Part shown: positions 27,236 to 37,400 of the stretch, piece after piece
Layout of the letters: the number at the start of each line of letters is the position of its first letter
How positions within the stretch are numbered: the first letter of the stretch is position 1
DNA from: CAYNST01 sp964434105
Lineage (GTDB): Bacteria; Pseudomonadota; Gammaproteobacteria; Pseudomonadales; Cellvibrionaceae
Length of the DNA: 64,000 nucleotides
Assembly: GCA_964434105.1 (NCBI GenBank)
Contig: CAYSTJ010000006.1
Span: 1-64,000 of the forward strand
Direction of reading: 5' to 3'
The notes under the pieces: generated by a model
Database searches by the model: none
What the model was told of the DNA's origin: nothing
What the model saw: only the letters and a program-made list of their open reading frames with translations
Position numbers and translations under genes: made by a program

Positions 27236-28912
27236 TCAGTGGTTGTACAGAGGGCGTAAGCCCGACCGGCTACTGCCGGTGTCCGTGGGCAGTCGCTGCG
27301 CTTTAAGACGTTGTTTGATTTTCTCCATATCGACAGCAGTGTCGGGTCTGCCGCCATACAGCGCGCCGTCCAGCCTGTTCAGTTCACTGGCGAGTTGTGG
27401 ATCATTAATCTGTCGGGCAACTGTCGCAAGGGTGATATTGGGAAGATCCGGCCAGCGCCGGCGAGCCCAGAGCAGGATATGTCTGCGAAACTGCCAGGGG
27501 TCGGATTGCGTAAGGGCGGCATCCAGGGCCTGTCGATGTGTAGCCGCGTCGTTGCTGACGTAACCGGTCGTTGTCGCGCGGTCGACGCGGCCGCGCTGCC
27601 ACCAGAGCAGGGCGAACAGCAGTGTGGAGGCGAATAGTAAGGCTGACAAAACAGGCCAGATTATCGAGGGGCGTTGCACGACGGTAACGGGCGCACGAGC
27701 GTGCGTGTCCAGCTCGGCGACACTGGGCGGATCGGCAGACACCGACGGGCCAGTGACCGCCACTTCGCGTTGCGGCAAACGGGCGGTGCGCAGCTGATCT
27801 GCGGCCGTATCCCACCAATGTACAGTGACTTCGGGCAAAATCAGGGAGCCGCCCTTTGCGGGCACTATGGCGACGCTTTCGATCCGGCTGGCAGTGATAC
27901 CGTCTGCGGCTACTACATTGTCCTGCCGGGGTTGGTCGGGATAAAACCTGAATTGTCCCGCCGCATCGTTAAAGGCAAGCGGTGGCAGCTGTTCAGACCG
28001 TAATCCCCGGGCTTCCATAACAATCGTGCGCGTGATGGGTTCTCCAACAGTGAAGGTATCCGGCGAGCGCGACCAGGACTCTGTCAGTGTCAGATCAGTC
28101 GCCGGTATCCAGGTTTTGCCCGCAGGATAGCCGTCAGGGCGTGCTTTCACGTCAATGCTGAGGCTGTTGGTTCGTGGCCGGTACATCTTGAAATTGCCGC
28201 CACTGAAGCTGAACCGGCTGCCGCTGGGCTGATTGGTTGTGCGAACTGACCACAGGATGGCGGGAATCTCCAGGCGACCACTCGCCGTCGGAAATACCGC
28301 ATATCGAAATTCCGCTACGCCATAGGGCGTTTGACCCACCGTTTTCTGGTACTCGACGTGTGGAAGTTCCTCGACGTGGGCGTTGGACAGTGCGAAATTG
28401 TCGCGGTCCAGCTTGTCGACACTGCGGTTATAGAACAGGCGATAGGTGACGATTACCTGTTCCTGAACATAGGCTTCGGTCTTGTCGATATCCGTCTCTA
28501 TGAAGACATCCTGTGTACCGGTCGCGGAAGCGGTCTGCGCTTCGGTAATCTCGATATTGATGGGCGCTGTGGATTGCCCGTCCAGGGTTAACGGTGGGAT
28601 AAGCGACTGACCGGTTCGCGTAGGCGCCAGCATCAGCGTCCACTCGGTGAACGCGTTGACATTACCGTTGATAATCGAATGTTGCATGGATTTCTGATTC
28701 GAAAGGATTTCAAATTCCTGCGCCACTCCCGAAAAATCCGGTGACTCGCTCGCCTGTCCGCCGCTGAAGCGGACCTTGAGTGTGAATGTCTCATCAATAC
28801 TGATTCTATTGCGGTCAACCGACGCGGTCAGCTCGTCCGCCATGCTTACGGCAGCCGCGAGCAGGGTCAGCAGGGCACCGAGAACGCATGTCAAATAATA
28901 GGCTTTTTTCAT
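27236..28912 (-). CDS. BatD-like periplasmic oxygen-tolerance protein
   Basis: 558 aa. The ATG with GGTGAG 8 bp before it is preferred to a GTG four codons upstream that overlaps the previous stop. Signal peptide at the N-terminus; BatD core domain with repeated Ig-like modules (about 30-400), for example LTASVDRNRISIDETFTLKVRFSG in pieces; one membrane helix near 430-452, then a cytoplasmic tail of about 100 residues. BatD belongs to the Bacteroides aerotolerance set; its biochemical role is not known. Last gene of the MoxR-DUF58-DUF4381-VWA-VWA/TPR-BatD operon. Confidence 0.85.
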   Translation of the reverse strand: MKKAYYLTCVLGALLTLLAAAVSMADELTASVDRNRISIDETFTLKVRFSGGQASESPDFSGVAQEFEILSNQKSMQHSIINGNVNAFTEWTLMLAPTRTGQSLIPPLTLDGQSTAPINIEITEAQTASATGTQDVFIETDIDKTEAYVQEQVIVTYRLFYNRSVDKLDRDNFALSNAHVEELPHVEYQKTVGQTPYGVAEFRYAVFPTASGRLEIPAILWSVRTTNQPSGSRFSFSGGNFKMYRPRTNSLSIDVKARPDGYPAGKTWIPATDLTLTESWSRSPDTFTVGEPITRTIVMEARGLRSEQLPPLAFNDAAGQFRFYPDQPRQDNVVAADGITASRIESVAIVPAKGGSLILPEVTVHWWDTAADQLRTARLPQREVAVTGPSVSADPPSVAELDTHARAPVTVVQRPSIIWPVLSALLFASTLLFALLWWQRGRVDRATTTGYVSNDAATHRQALDAALTQSDPWQFRRHILLWARRRWPDLPNITLATVARQINDPQLASELNRLDGALYGGRPDTAVDMEKIKQRLKAQRLPTDTGSSRSGLRPLYNH

Positions 28913-28920
28913 GATTCGGC

Positions 28921-30810
28921 TCACCAGCGTTTTTCAGCATCATTATCGGAGAAAGGGGACTGCTGTTGCAGGGTTTGTTTACGCTGCAAATATTGATACC
29001 TGAATTTATTGCGTAACAACCCGCTCGGATCATCGGGAACCTTGCGCAGCATCTGTTCGAGTATCTGTTGTTCATCGGTCATTTCATCCGTTTCTGCAAG
29101 TGCGGCGGCGTCGGTGTTGCTCCCGGTGTCCTCCAGATCGCCAGCGTCGGGTTGTACACTGGCCGGTTCTTGCGACGGGTCTTCCTCGTTCATGGCATCT
29201 GCTGCGTCGCTGTAGGGGTTTGAATCCCCGGAGGACGCATCCGGCTCTTCCGTATTTTGAGGTTGCTGAGGGTCCGATGCCGCGCTTTCCGCCCCGCTTT
29301 CACTGTCTCCGGATTCCTGTTGCCCGGTTTGATGGTCCTCACTGGTCGAATCAGGGGAGCCTGCCTGCTGCTGGTCGGAATCGTCCTGCTCGCCATCCTG
29401 ATCCTGCTGCTGATTGGATTCCTGTTCCTGCTGGCGGGTCAATTCCAGAAGTTTTCGGGCAATCTCGCGATTGTGGCGGGCCAGTTCTGCATCTGGATCA
29501 CTTTGCAGCGCGCGATCGAAAGCGGCTATGGCCTTTTCGTAATTGCCGGCCCGGGTCAGGGCGGTGCCGAGATTATATGCCCCGCTGGACGACGTGCTCT
29601 GGGCGAACTCTTCCGCCGACTTTCCGAATTCCTGAAGCTGATAGTAGGCCGCACCGCGCCGGTCCGGCGTCGTGAACCGCCCGGCGGCTTCGACATCACC
29701 GGCGGCAAAGTCGCGTTCCGCCTGCTGGTCCTGTGTTAGCCACAGATCGTCCCAGGAGAAGGCGTGCACAGGGGAGGTGTGCAGGGCAAACGGCATGATG
29801 AGCAGCAGGCTGAAAATGAAACCGCGACGAAAAAGTAGTGCCAGAAATGGTAGCAATGCCAACGCCAGCCAATGTCCCTGTTCATACCACTGATCAAAAA
29901 CACGCAATGTGGTCTGGGTAATGGGGGCTTTGTTGTCCAGTAATCGGATGATGGTGTCGACGTCGGTATCCGTCGTAGTGAGCGGCACATACCAGCCGCC
30001 CGCCTGCGCGGCAAAACGGCTCAACGCGGCTTCATTCAGTTTGGGAACAACCATATTGCCGGCGCTGTCCTGGGCAAAGCCGCCGTTTGGCAGTGGAATC
30101 GGAGCGCCCTCCGTTGTGCCTACACCCCAGATGGTGAACCGATAGAGAGATTTGCGGGCGAGTGCTTCCAGATACGCAAACGCGTCACTGTCGATTTCAT
30201 CCGTGACAAAAATGATATGACCGGCGGTCGCTCCGGCCTCCCGAAGCAGTGTCTCAGCCTGCTCGAATGCCATCTCCGGGTTACTGCCGACGACCGGTAG
30301 CATACCCGGATTCAATGCAGGCAACAGGTTGATGATGGTGCGCTGATCATCGGTAATCGGGGTAACGGTATAGGCTTCGCCGGAATAGGCGATCAGTCCG
30401 GTCTGGCCATCCTTGCGGGCCTTCAGCAGGTCGATAATTTTCAGTCGCGACCTGACGAGACGGGATGGTTTTACATCTTCCGCCAGCATGGACGGTGACA
30501 GGTCCCACGCGATGACAACCGGGGAGGACGCCTGCTCAACCGGCTGCGGAATTTTTTGCCAGACAGGTCCGGCCAGGGCGACCGTCGCGATTACCCACAG
30601 GGCGAATACGCCCAGCACCGGCCATCGCTTCTGTCTTTCCGCCTGGCCGTCAAGTAAAAAGGGCAGAAAGCGGGTGGCAATCACCTGAGACCACTGGTTG
30701 GCGCCAAATCGCGAGCGCCACAGGGCAATGCACAGCAGCAGGGCAGGTAAAATGGCCAGCAGCCACAGCGGCCGCAGAAAATGGAAGTCGCTCAGGAGAC
30801 CAGTCATCAT
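28921..30810 (-). CDS. VWA-TPR membrane protein (BatB/BatC-like fusion)
   Basis: 629 aa. Two N-terminal membrane helices, a von Willebrand A domain with the metal site DLSPSM (D103) and TDEID, two helices near 315-345, then a TPR region (about 365-455; GAYNLGTALTRAGNYEKAIAAFDRAL split over two repeats) and a long, acidic Gln/Asp/Ser-rich tail (about 460-580). The domain order matches BatB fused to BatC, as in pseudomonads. It overlaps its upstream neighbour by 4 bp (ATGA). Confidence 0.88.
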   Translation of the reverse strand: MMTGLLSDFHFLRPLWLLAILPALLLCIALWRSRFGANQWSQVIATRFLPFLLDGQAERQKRWPVLGVFALWVIATVALAGPVWQKIPQPVEQASSPVVIAWDLSPSMLAEDVKPSRLVRSRLKIIDLLKARKDGQTGLIAYSGEAYTVTPITDDQRTIINLLPALNPGMLPVVGSNPEMAFEQAETLLREAGATAGHIIFVTDEIDSDAFAYLEALARKSLYRFTIWGVGTTEGAPIPLPNGGFAQDSAGNMVVPKLNEAALSRFAAQAGGWYVPLTTTDTDVDTIIRLLDNKAPITQTTLRVFDQWYEQGHWLALALLPFLALLFRRGFIFSLLLIMPFALHTSPVHAFSWDDLWLTQDQQAERDFAAGDVEAAGRFTTPDRRGAAYYQLQEFGKSAEEFAQSTSSSGAYNLGTALTRAGNYEKAIAAFDRALQSDPDAELARHNREIARKLLELTRQQEQESNQQQDQDGEQDDSDQQQAGSPDSTSEDHQTGQQESGDSESGAESAASDPQQPQNTEEPDASSGDSNPYSDAADAMNEEDPSQEPASVQPDAGDLEDTGSNTDAAALAETDEMTDEQQILEQMLRKVPDDPSGLLRNKFRYQYLQRKQTLQQQSPFSDNDAEKRW

Positions 30811-31835
30811 GATGCCGTTGTCTGCTCCGCAGTGATTTGCGACCGTGCGAAGACCGAACGCCAGGAATTTAATCCCGCCAGGAGAAAGCTCAGGCTCAGC
30901 GCCAGCCCCAGCGGCCAGTAAAACAAAGCTGATATCGGACGGAACACCTGTTCTTCCTGTTCTACCGGTTCCAGGTGATCCAGTGTGCGATAAATTTCCA
31001 CCAGTTCCCGGGGATTGCGGGCCCGAAAATACTGGCCACCCGTTTTATCGGCAATGAATTGCAATGTGTCCTCATCCAGGTCGGCCGACGGATTGATTCG
31101 TCGGGGGCCAAAAAAAGATCGCTCAACCATTTCTTCCGCGCCGACAGCGACCGTGTAAATACGGATACCGGCTGCGGCGGCAAGTTCCGCGGCCTGGCGC
31201 GGCTGAAGCTCACCAGCGGTGTTGGCTCCGTCGGTCAGGAGGATAATGACGCGGCTGGATTCCGGGCGGGAACGCAGCCGTTTTACACCCAGGCCTATGG
31301 CGTCGCCGATGGCAGTCTGTTGCCCGGCAAAGCCGATCTGGGCCTCCTGCAAAAGCTGCCCGACGCTGGCGCGATCAAAGGTGAGCGGTACTTGCAGATA
31401 GGCTTGACTGCCAAACAGTATCAGGCCGAGCCGGTCGTTGACACGACGATTAACAAAGTCGCCGACCACATATTTTACCGCATCGATCCGCTGTAATTGA
31501 CGGCCCTGAATATCCATATCAGGGATTTCCATGCTACCGGACAGGTCCACAGCCAGCAGCAGATCACGGCCGCTGGTCGGCAGGGTTATGGGTTCACCAG
31601 TGCGTTGCGGTTTGGCGGCCGCGGCAACGCACAGGAGCCAGATTGCCGCGAGCAACAGTTGTTGCAGCCAGGATCGACTTTGTAGCGCCATGGACGGCGT
31701 TCGGCAGGCGTACAGCCGCTGGAAAAAAGGCACCTGCAGCGCGCTGGTCTGCAACTTTACCTTGGGCGCCAACCCATAGACCAGCAGGGGCAGGGGGCTG
31801 AGAATCCATACCCAGGGCCAGTCAAACCCGATCAT
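30807..31835 (-). CDS. VWA membrane protein (BatA-like)
   Basis: 342 aa. The ATG at 31835 has GGAG at 6 bp; a TTG two codons upstream is rejected. One or two N-terminal helices, a von Willebrand A domain with complete MIDAS (DLSGSM at 97-102, TDGANT), and a C-terminal helix near 310-330. The start overlaps the DUF4381 gene by 14 bp. VWA proteins of this operon are thought to work with the MoxR ATPase as a chaperone-like metal-binding assembly at the inner membrane. Confidence 0.88.
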   Translation of the reverse strand: MIGFDWPWVWILSPLPLLVYGLAPKVKLQTSALQVPFFQRLYACRTPSMALQSRSWLQQLLLAAIWLLCVAAAAKPQRTGEPITLPTSGRDLLLAVDLSGSMEIPDMDIQGRQLQRIDAVKYVVGDFVNRRVNDRLGLILFGSQAYLQVPLTFDRASVGQLLQEAQIGFAGQQTAIGDAIGLGVKRLRSRPESSRVIILLTDGANTAGELQPRQAAELAAAAGIRIYTVAVGAEEMVERSFFGPRRINPSADLDEDTLQFIADKTGGQYFRARNPRELVEIYRTLDHLEPVEQEEQVFRPISALFYWPLGLALSLSFLLAGLNSWRSVFARSQITAEQTTAS

Positions 31836-32373
31836 ACACAACTCCTTGAGAGGGTTCCGTCGAAAACGCAGATGCCGGGAGCGTCCGCTGGTGATGCTTT
31901 AGCCATTTTGTCGCCTGAGCTCTCAGGCTGGTGGCACCAAACGCCGGTGCGGCGCGGTAGCAATCTTCGGCCAGAATCCGTGCGCTGTCCTCTGAAAAAA
32001 ATGGGCGCTGACTGGTATGGTTCAAAAACCGGATCCAGTCTGCGCCGAACAGACCCGCAATACGGTGGCGATCGTCCGGGTAGGCCGCCAACGCCGCCCG
32101 TTTCAGGATGGAGGAAACCTGTTGTGCCAGTGCCTGTGCGGGCAGATCCGGCAAATTATCCAGTTCGGCGCAGGCTTCACGACGATAAAGCGTTAACTTT
32201 CGTCGACGCCAATACGCGAATAATCCAGCGATCAGCGATGTCAGCAGAAGGCCCGTCAGCACCCACCAGCCCGCTGCGGGTGGCCACAGTGGCACAGCAT
32301 CCGGCACCACAATATGATGCAACTGATCCAGCAGCGCCTGCATTTCCGGCGTGATCCGGGGTTCGGGGTTCAT
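31822..32373 (-). CDS. DUF4381 membrane protein
   Basis: 183 aa. One membrane helix (about 37-56, WWVLTGLLLTSLIAGLFAYW) followed by a basic segment and a helical soluble part with the conserved LFGADWIRFLNHT. The family is defined only by its constant place between DUF58 and VWA genes in MoxR operons. It overlaps both neighbours (ATGA with DUF58, 14 bp with BatA). Confidence 0.85.
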   Translation of the reverse strand: MNPEPRITPEMQALLDQLHHIVVPDAVPLWPPAAGWWVLTGLLLTSLIAGLFAYWRRRKLTLYRREACAELDNLPDLPAQALAQQVSSILKRAALAAYPDDRHRIAGLFGADWIRFLNHTSQRPFFSEDSARILAEDCYRAAPAFGATSLRAQATKWLKHHQRTLPASAFSTEPSQGVVYDRV

Positions 32374-33332
32374 GCTGGGATCCCCTTGTGGATAGCCCGG
32401 GATTTGCCCATGCGGCCGGAAAAAATTTCCCGCGCGAAGGCATCCAGCGAAGCGGGTGTCGCGCCGTTCACATATTGAATACCGCGATTGCGCAGGGTTG
32501 CCTTGATGTGATTTTGATGCTCGACGAAGGTACGGGCGAAAGGTTCAGCAACATTGCGTGTCTGCAAGGTCAGCTTCTGCTGGCGATTGGTGACAGTCAG
32601 GGTACAATTGGCGGGCAGCTCCTTTTCCAGGTCGTCATGGATATGAACGGCGAGTACGTCGCTCCGCCGGGCCAGCACGGACAGTGGTTGCAGGCAATCA
32701 TCATCGAAATCGTGAAAATCGGACAGCAGCAGCACCATGCTGCCCGGGCGGGCGATACGGGCTGCCTCCTGCAACATGACCGGCAGGGCGATGGCACCAT
32801 CGGGCTGCAGTGGGCTCCGCAGCGCATTGTTAAAAGCAGACAGCTGATTCAGTAATTCCAGCACCGCATGTTTGCCGCGACGTGCCCGGATGTCCTTCTG
32901 TCGGTAATCGCCAAAAATCAGTGCGCCGATCCGGTCGTTATTACGGCTGGCAATCCAGCCGATCAGGGCGGCAAGCCGTGCGGCAAAAACCGACTTGAAA
33001 CAGTTGCGGCTCCCGAAGAACATGCTCGATCGCTGATCGACAAAAACAAATACCGGCCGTTCATGTTCCTCCTGAAACAATTTCGTATAGGGGCTCTGCA
33101 TGCGCGCCGTTACGCGCCAGTCGATCGTTCGTATGTCGTCACCTGCCTGGTAGGGGCGCACTTCGGCAAACTCCATGCCGCGTCCGCGATAGCGGGTTCG
33201 CACAGAACCTTCTGCCAGGGCACTGCTCTTTTTGCGGGCTTCCAGCGTAAGATCCTGTGCAAGGTACCGTAGTTTAAGCAGCTCTTCCACGCGGGTGTAC
33301 ACGCCGTCGATCAGTTTGGGCGACAGTTTCAT
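32370..33332 (-). CDS. DUF58 domain protein of the MoxR operon
   Basis: 320 aa from the ATG 4 bp after the MoxR stop. DUF58 signature RYRGRGMEFAEVRPYQAGDD is split by the family motif GxxxEF and followed by IRTIDWRVTARM. A degenerate VWA-like core follows (FVFVDQRSSMFFG). Cytoplasmic partner of MoxR-type ATPases. Confidence 0.9.
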   Translation of the reverse strand: MKLSPKLIDGVYTRVEELLKLRYLAQDLTLEARKKSSALAEGSVRTRYRGRGMEFAEVRPYQAGDDIRTIDWRVTARMQSPYTKLFQEEHERPVFVFVDQRSSMFFGSRNCFKSVFAARLAALIGWIASRNNDRIGALIFGDYRQKDIRARRGKHAVLELLNQLSAFNNALRSPLQPDGAIALPVMLQEAARIARPGSMVLLLSDFHDFDDDCLQPLSVLARRSDVLAVHIHDDLEKELPANCTLTVTNRQQKLTLQTRNVAEPFARTFVEHQNHIKATLRNRGIQYVNGATPASLDAFAREIFSGRMGKSRAIHKGIPA

Positions 33333-33336
33333 AGGT

Positions 33337-34305
33337 TCAGACGACAGGTACGCGTTGCAACAGTTCGGCAATGACCCTGTCAGCAGTCTGCCCGTTGGCT
33401 TCCGCCTCAAAACTCAGTATCAGACGGTGTCTGAAGACATCAAAGAGGACTGACTGCACATCGTCCGGGCTCACGTAGTCGCGTCCGGCCAGCCAGGCGT
33501 GTGCGCGGGCACAGCGGTCCAGCCCAATGGTGGCGCGCGGGCTTACGCCGAACTCGATCCAGCGCTTGAGGTCTTCCCCGTAGGGTTCGGGATCACGACT
33601 GGCCGCCGTCAGCTGGACAATGTATTCCTCGACAGAGCTTGCCATGTGAACATTGAGCGCTTCCTGTCGCGCGGCGAACAACATAGCCTGAGATACCTCT
33701 TCCGGCGGCCGTGGCGGGGGAGATTTCAGATTGGCTTCTGCCCGGGTTAACCGCAATATTTCCCGTTCCGCCGCGATATTCGGATAGTCGACCCGGACGT
33801 GCATAAGGAAGCGGTCCAGCTGGGCCTCCGGCAACGGGTAGGTGCCTTCCTGTTCAATCGGGTTCTGCGTTGCCATAACCAGAAAAAGCCGGGGCAAGGG
33901 ATAGGTTGCCTTGCCCACGCTGATCTGCCGTTCTGCCATGGCCTCCAGCAGCGCGGACTGAACCTTCGCTGGCGCCCGGTTTATTTCATCCGCCAGCACC
34001 AGGTTATGGAATATGGGGCCGCTCTGAAACTCGAACGTACCGGTTTCCGGGCGGTAGATATCGGTACCGGTGATATCCGAGGGCAGAAGATCCGGGGTGA
34101 ACTGAATGCGATGAAAATTGCCTTCAATGGTCTCTGCCAATGTCTTGATCGCTTTGGTTTTGGCCAGGCCGGGCGCGCCTTCGACCAGCAGATGGCCATC
34201 GGCAATCAGGCCAATTAGAATGCGATCAATTAAGTAGGGTTGTCCCACGATCTGACTGTTGAGCCAGTTCTTTATGGTTTGCATTGCTGAAAAAGGGGCT
34301 GACAT
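33337..34305 (-). CDS. MoxR-family AAA+ ATPase
   Basis: 322 aa. Walker A GAPGLAKT is at 43-50, Walker B in LVLADEINRAPAKVQSALLE, sensor region in FLVMATQNPIEQEGTYPLPEAQLDRF. MoxR ATPases act as chaperones that mature or activate partner enzymes through VWA proteins. First gene of a six-gene reverse operon, divergent from the NAD-glutamate dehydrogenase with 186 bp between them. Confidence 0.95.
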   Translation of the reverse strand: MSAPFSAMQTIKNWLNSQIVGQPYLIDRILIGLIADGHLLVEGAPGLAKTKAIKTLAETIEGNFHRIQFTPDLLPSDITGTDIYRPETGTFEFQSGPIFHNLVLADEINRAPAKVQSALLEAMAERQISVGKATYPLPRLFLVMATQNPIEQEGTYPLPEAQLDRFLMHVRVDYPNIAAEREILRLTRAEANLKSPPPRPPEEVSQAMLFAARQEALNVHMASSVEEYIVQLTAASRDPEPYGEDLKRWIEFGVSPRATIGLDRCARAHAWLAGRDYVSPDDVQSVLFDVFRHRLILSFEAEANGQTADRVIAELLQRVPVV

Positions 34306-34491
34306 GGATCGTTTACTACCTTCTTTTTTATATGAGTGGAACCGCGCCTGGCTGGCATATCCGGGACAAGAGGAGGTTCTGCCAGTCGTTGTCAGATGGC
34401 AGACTGAGACTGTACACGGCGCCGGGAGTTCCTGACTATGCTTATGTATGGGCGTTATAAGAATTAATCAATAGCTATTGGGGGAGATCAC

Positions 34492-37400
34492 TTGATTAAC
34501 GGCACACACGAAACACAGGCCAAGAAGCAGCTGGCCAGACCGGTCCAGTCACACCTGGAAAAGCTCTGTCAACCGGAAGAGGCATCACAATGCAAGGCCT
34601 TCTTCGACATTTTCTGGCGTCAGCTGGCTTTGGCGGACTGGGAACACAAGGAGGTGTCTGATATCGCCGGCTGCATATACTCTTTGTGGCTACTGGTGCG
34701 ACAAAATCGCGGTGAGGTTTTAGTGCAGGTATTCAACCCTTCCCTTGAGGAGCACCGCTGGCTGTGCAACGGGACCGCGGTTATGGTTTCAATGCGGGAC
34801 ATGCCATTTCTGGTTGACACGCTGCGTATGGAAATCTCACGTCGTGCCTGGCCGATCCACATTATCAAAAGTACCTTGCTTAACGTCCAGCGGGACAACA
34901 ACGCGGATGTTATGAATATGGCTGCCGCCGATGACAGTGCCGGCAGCCGGCCGGAGAATTCTCACTGGCACCAGGAGGCGCTGATCTACATAGAAATTGG
35001 TCTGATCGCAGTGCCGGAGGAGATGTCTGCGTTGAATGCGGCGTTGAAGGATGTATTAAGCGAAGTGATACAGGTGGTAGAAGACTACCGCCCCACGCTG
35101 GCGACGGTTGACGCTTTAACGGCTAACCTTGAACTGGCGCCTGACCCGACGGTATCCGGCGAAGCGCAGGCGTTTCTGCGCTGGATTACCGACAACCATT
35201 TCACCTTTCTCGGATACCGGGAGTTTGATCTCGACCCGTCCCGGTCCAGTTTTACGCTGAAAGAGGTTAAAGAGCGGGCGCTGGGCATGTTTCGCCACTC
35301 CGCCGACGAGCAGGCCGATTCCCTGAACCTGTCTGCCGGTGTGCTCGACTTTTACGCGGGCAATGAACTTGTCGCCTTTTCCAAGTCGGCCAGTCGTTCA
35401 CGGGTCCACAGGGATGTCTATCCGGATTATATTGCCATAAAGCGCCACAATGCCGATGGCGAAGTCATTGGTGAGGGTCGATTGCTCGGTATATTTACCT
35501 ACGCAGTCTATACACTGAGTCCGCAGTTGATTCCGTTAATACGGGAGAAGGTTCAGGCTATTGTCGCGCGGTCGGAGCTGGTGCCAAAAAGCCACGATGG
35601 TAAAAATCTGATCAGGGTGTTGGAAACATTTCCGCGGGAAGAGCTGTTTCAGGCTGACCATGACGCTCTGTATATCATGGCTCTGGGGGTGTCACGTATC
35701 AGTGAGCGCCGGGTTGTACGTCTGTTCAGTCGCAAGGACCCTTTCGGCAAGTTTGTTAATTGTATCGTCTATGTGCCGCGGGATCTGTATAACACGCGCA
35801 TTCGTCAGAAAATTGAACAAATTATTGCCGAAGCGGTTAACGCGTTGGGTTACGAATCTACGACCTATTTCTCGGAGTCCTCGCTGGCCAGGGCGCACCT
35901 GGTATTCCGCGTCGATCACACCATGCCGCCGGATGTGGACTGGCGCTCGCTGGAAGCCGCCATTGTCGAGATCACTCGTGGCTGGGCGCAACGCTTTGAA
36001 TCGGCACTGATTGATCGCTGCGGCGAAGCCACCGGCCTGAAGCTGGCGCGCCTCTACAACGATGCGTTTTCGGCGGGGTATCAGGAAAATTATGATGCCC
36101 GGGTGGCGGTTCAGGATATCGCCATGATGGAATCACTGCGTAGCGAACAGGATATCGCCATGCACTTTTTTCACGACCAGGGTCAGCCAAAAAACCTGAT
36201 TAACTTCAAGGTGATGCGTCGCCAGCAGCAACTGGAGTTATCCCAGGTGATTCCGGTGCTGGAGCATCTGGGCATGCGGGTATTGGGCGAGCACCCGTTC
36301 AAGGTGCGGCGCCAGGATGGCGTGGTGATCTGGATGCACGAGTTTGAATTGAGCTTCAGTCTCAATACCCAGCTGGAAGTGTTCACCGTCAGAAAGCTGT
36401 TCGAGCAGGCCTTTGCTGCGATATGGCAGGGGAAAGCGGAAAGTGACGCATTCAACCGCCTGGTGTTGGGCGCCCGTCTGCACTGGCGGGAAGTCGTCAT
36501 GCTGCGCGCCTACGCGGCGTACATGAAGCAGACGGCGTTCAATTTCAGCCTGGAGTATATCGCCGATACCCTGGCTAACCAGCTGGAGGTGACCCGCAAT
36601 CTTGTTGCACTGTTCCGGGCCCGTTTTGAACCCCGTTTAAATGAAGATAAAGAAAAAGCGCATATCCGCATCCAGCGTCTGCAGGAAAAGATTATCCAAA
36701 GCCTGGAATCCATCCAGAATCTGAATGAAGACAAGATCCTGCGACGCTATTTTGATTTTATTTCTGCTACGTTGCGCACCAACTTTTTCCAGAAAGACAG
36801 TAACGGTGAAGACAAGGACTACGTCTCCCTGAAATTCAGCCCGCGTGAACTCGGCGATATTCCCCGGCCCAAACCGCTGTTTGAGATATTTGTGTATTCG
36901 CCCCGGGTTGAAGGGGTGCACCTGCGCGGTGGCAAAGTCGCTCGAGGCGGTATCCGCTGGTCAGACCGTTTGCAGGATTACCGGACAGAAGTTCTTGGGC
37001 TGGTTAAAGCCCAACAGGTAAAAAATGCCGTGATTGTGCCGACTGGCGCCAAAGGAGGCTTTGTGGCGCGCCGCATTCCAACAACGGCCAGCCGGGAAGA
37101 CGTGCAGGCCGAAGGAATCGCCTGCTATGAAATTTTTATCCGCGGTTTACTGGATCTGACCGACAATTATGTGGCCGCTGAACTGGTGCCCCCCGCCGCT
37201 GTCATTTGCTGGGACGAGCCGGACCCCTACCTGGTGGTAGCCGCCGACAAGGGCACGGCAACCTTTTCTGATATCGCCAACCGCATTTCACTGGCCTACA
37301 ACCACTGGCTTGGCGATGCTTTCGCATCCGGCGGCAGTCAGGGCTATGACCACAAAAAAATGGGCATTACGGCGCGCGGCGCCTGGGTCTCGGTACAGCG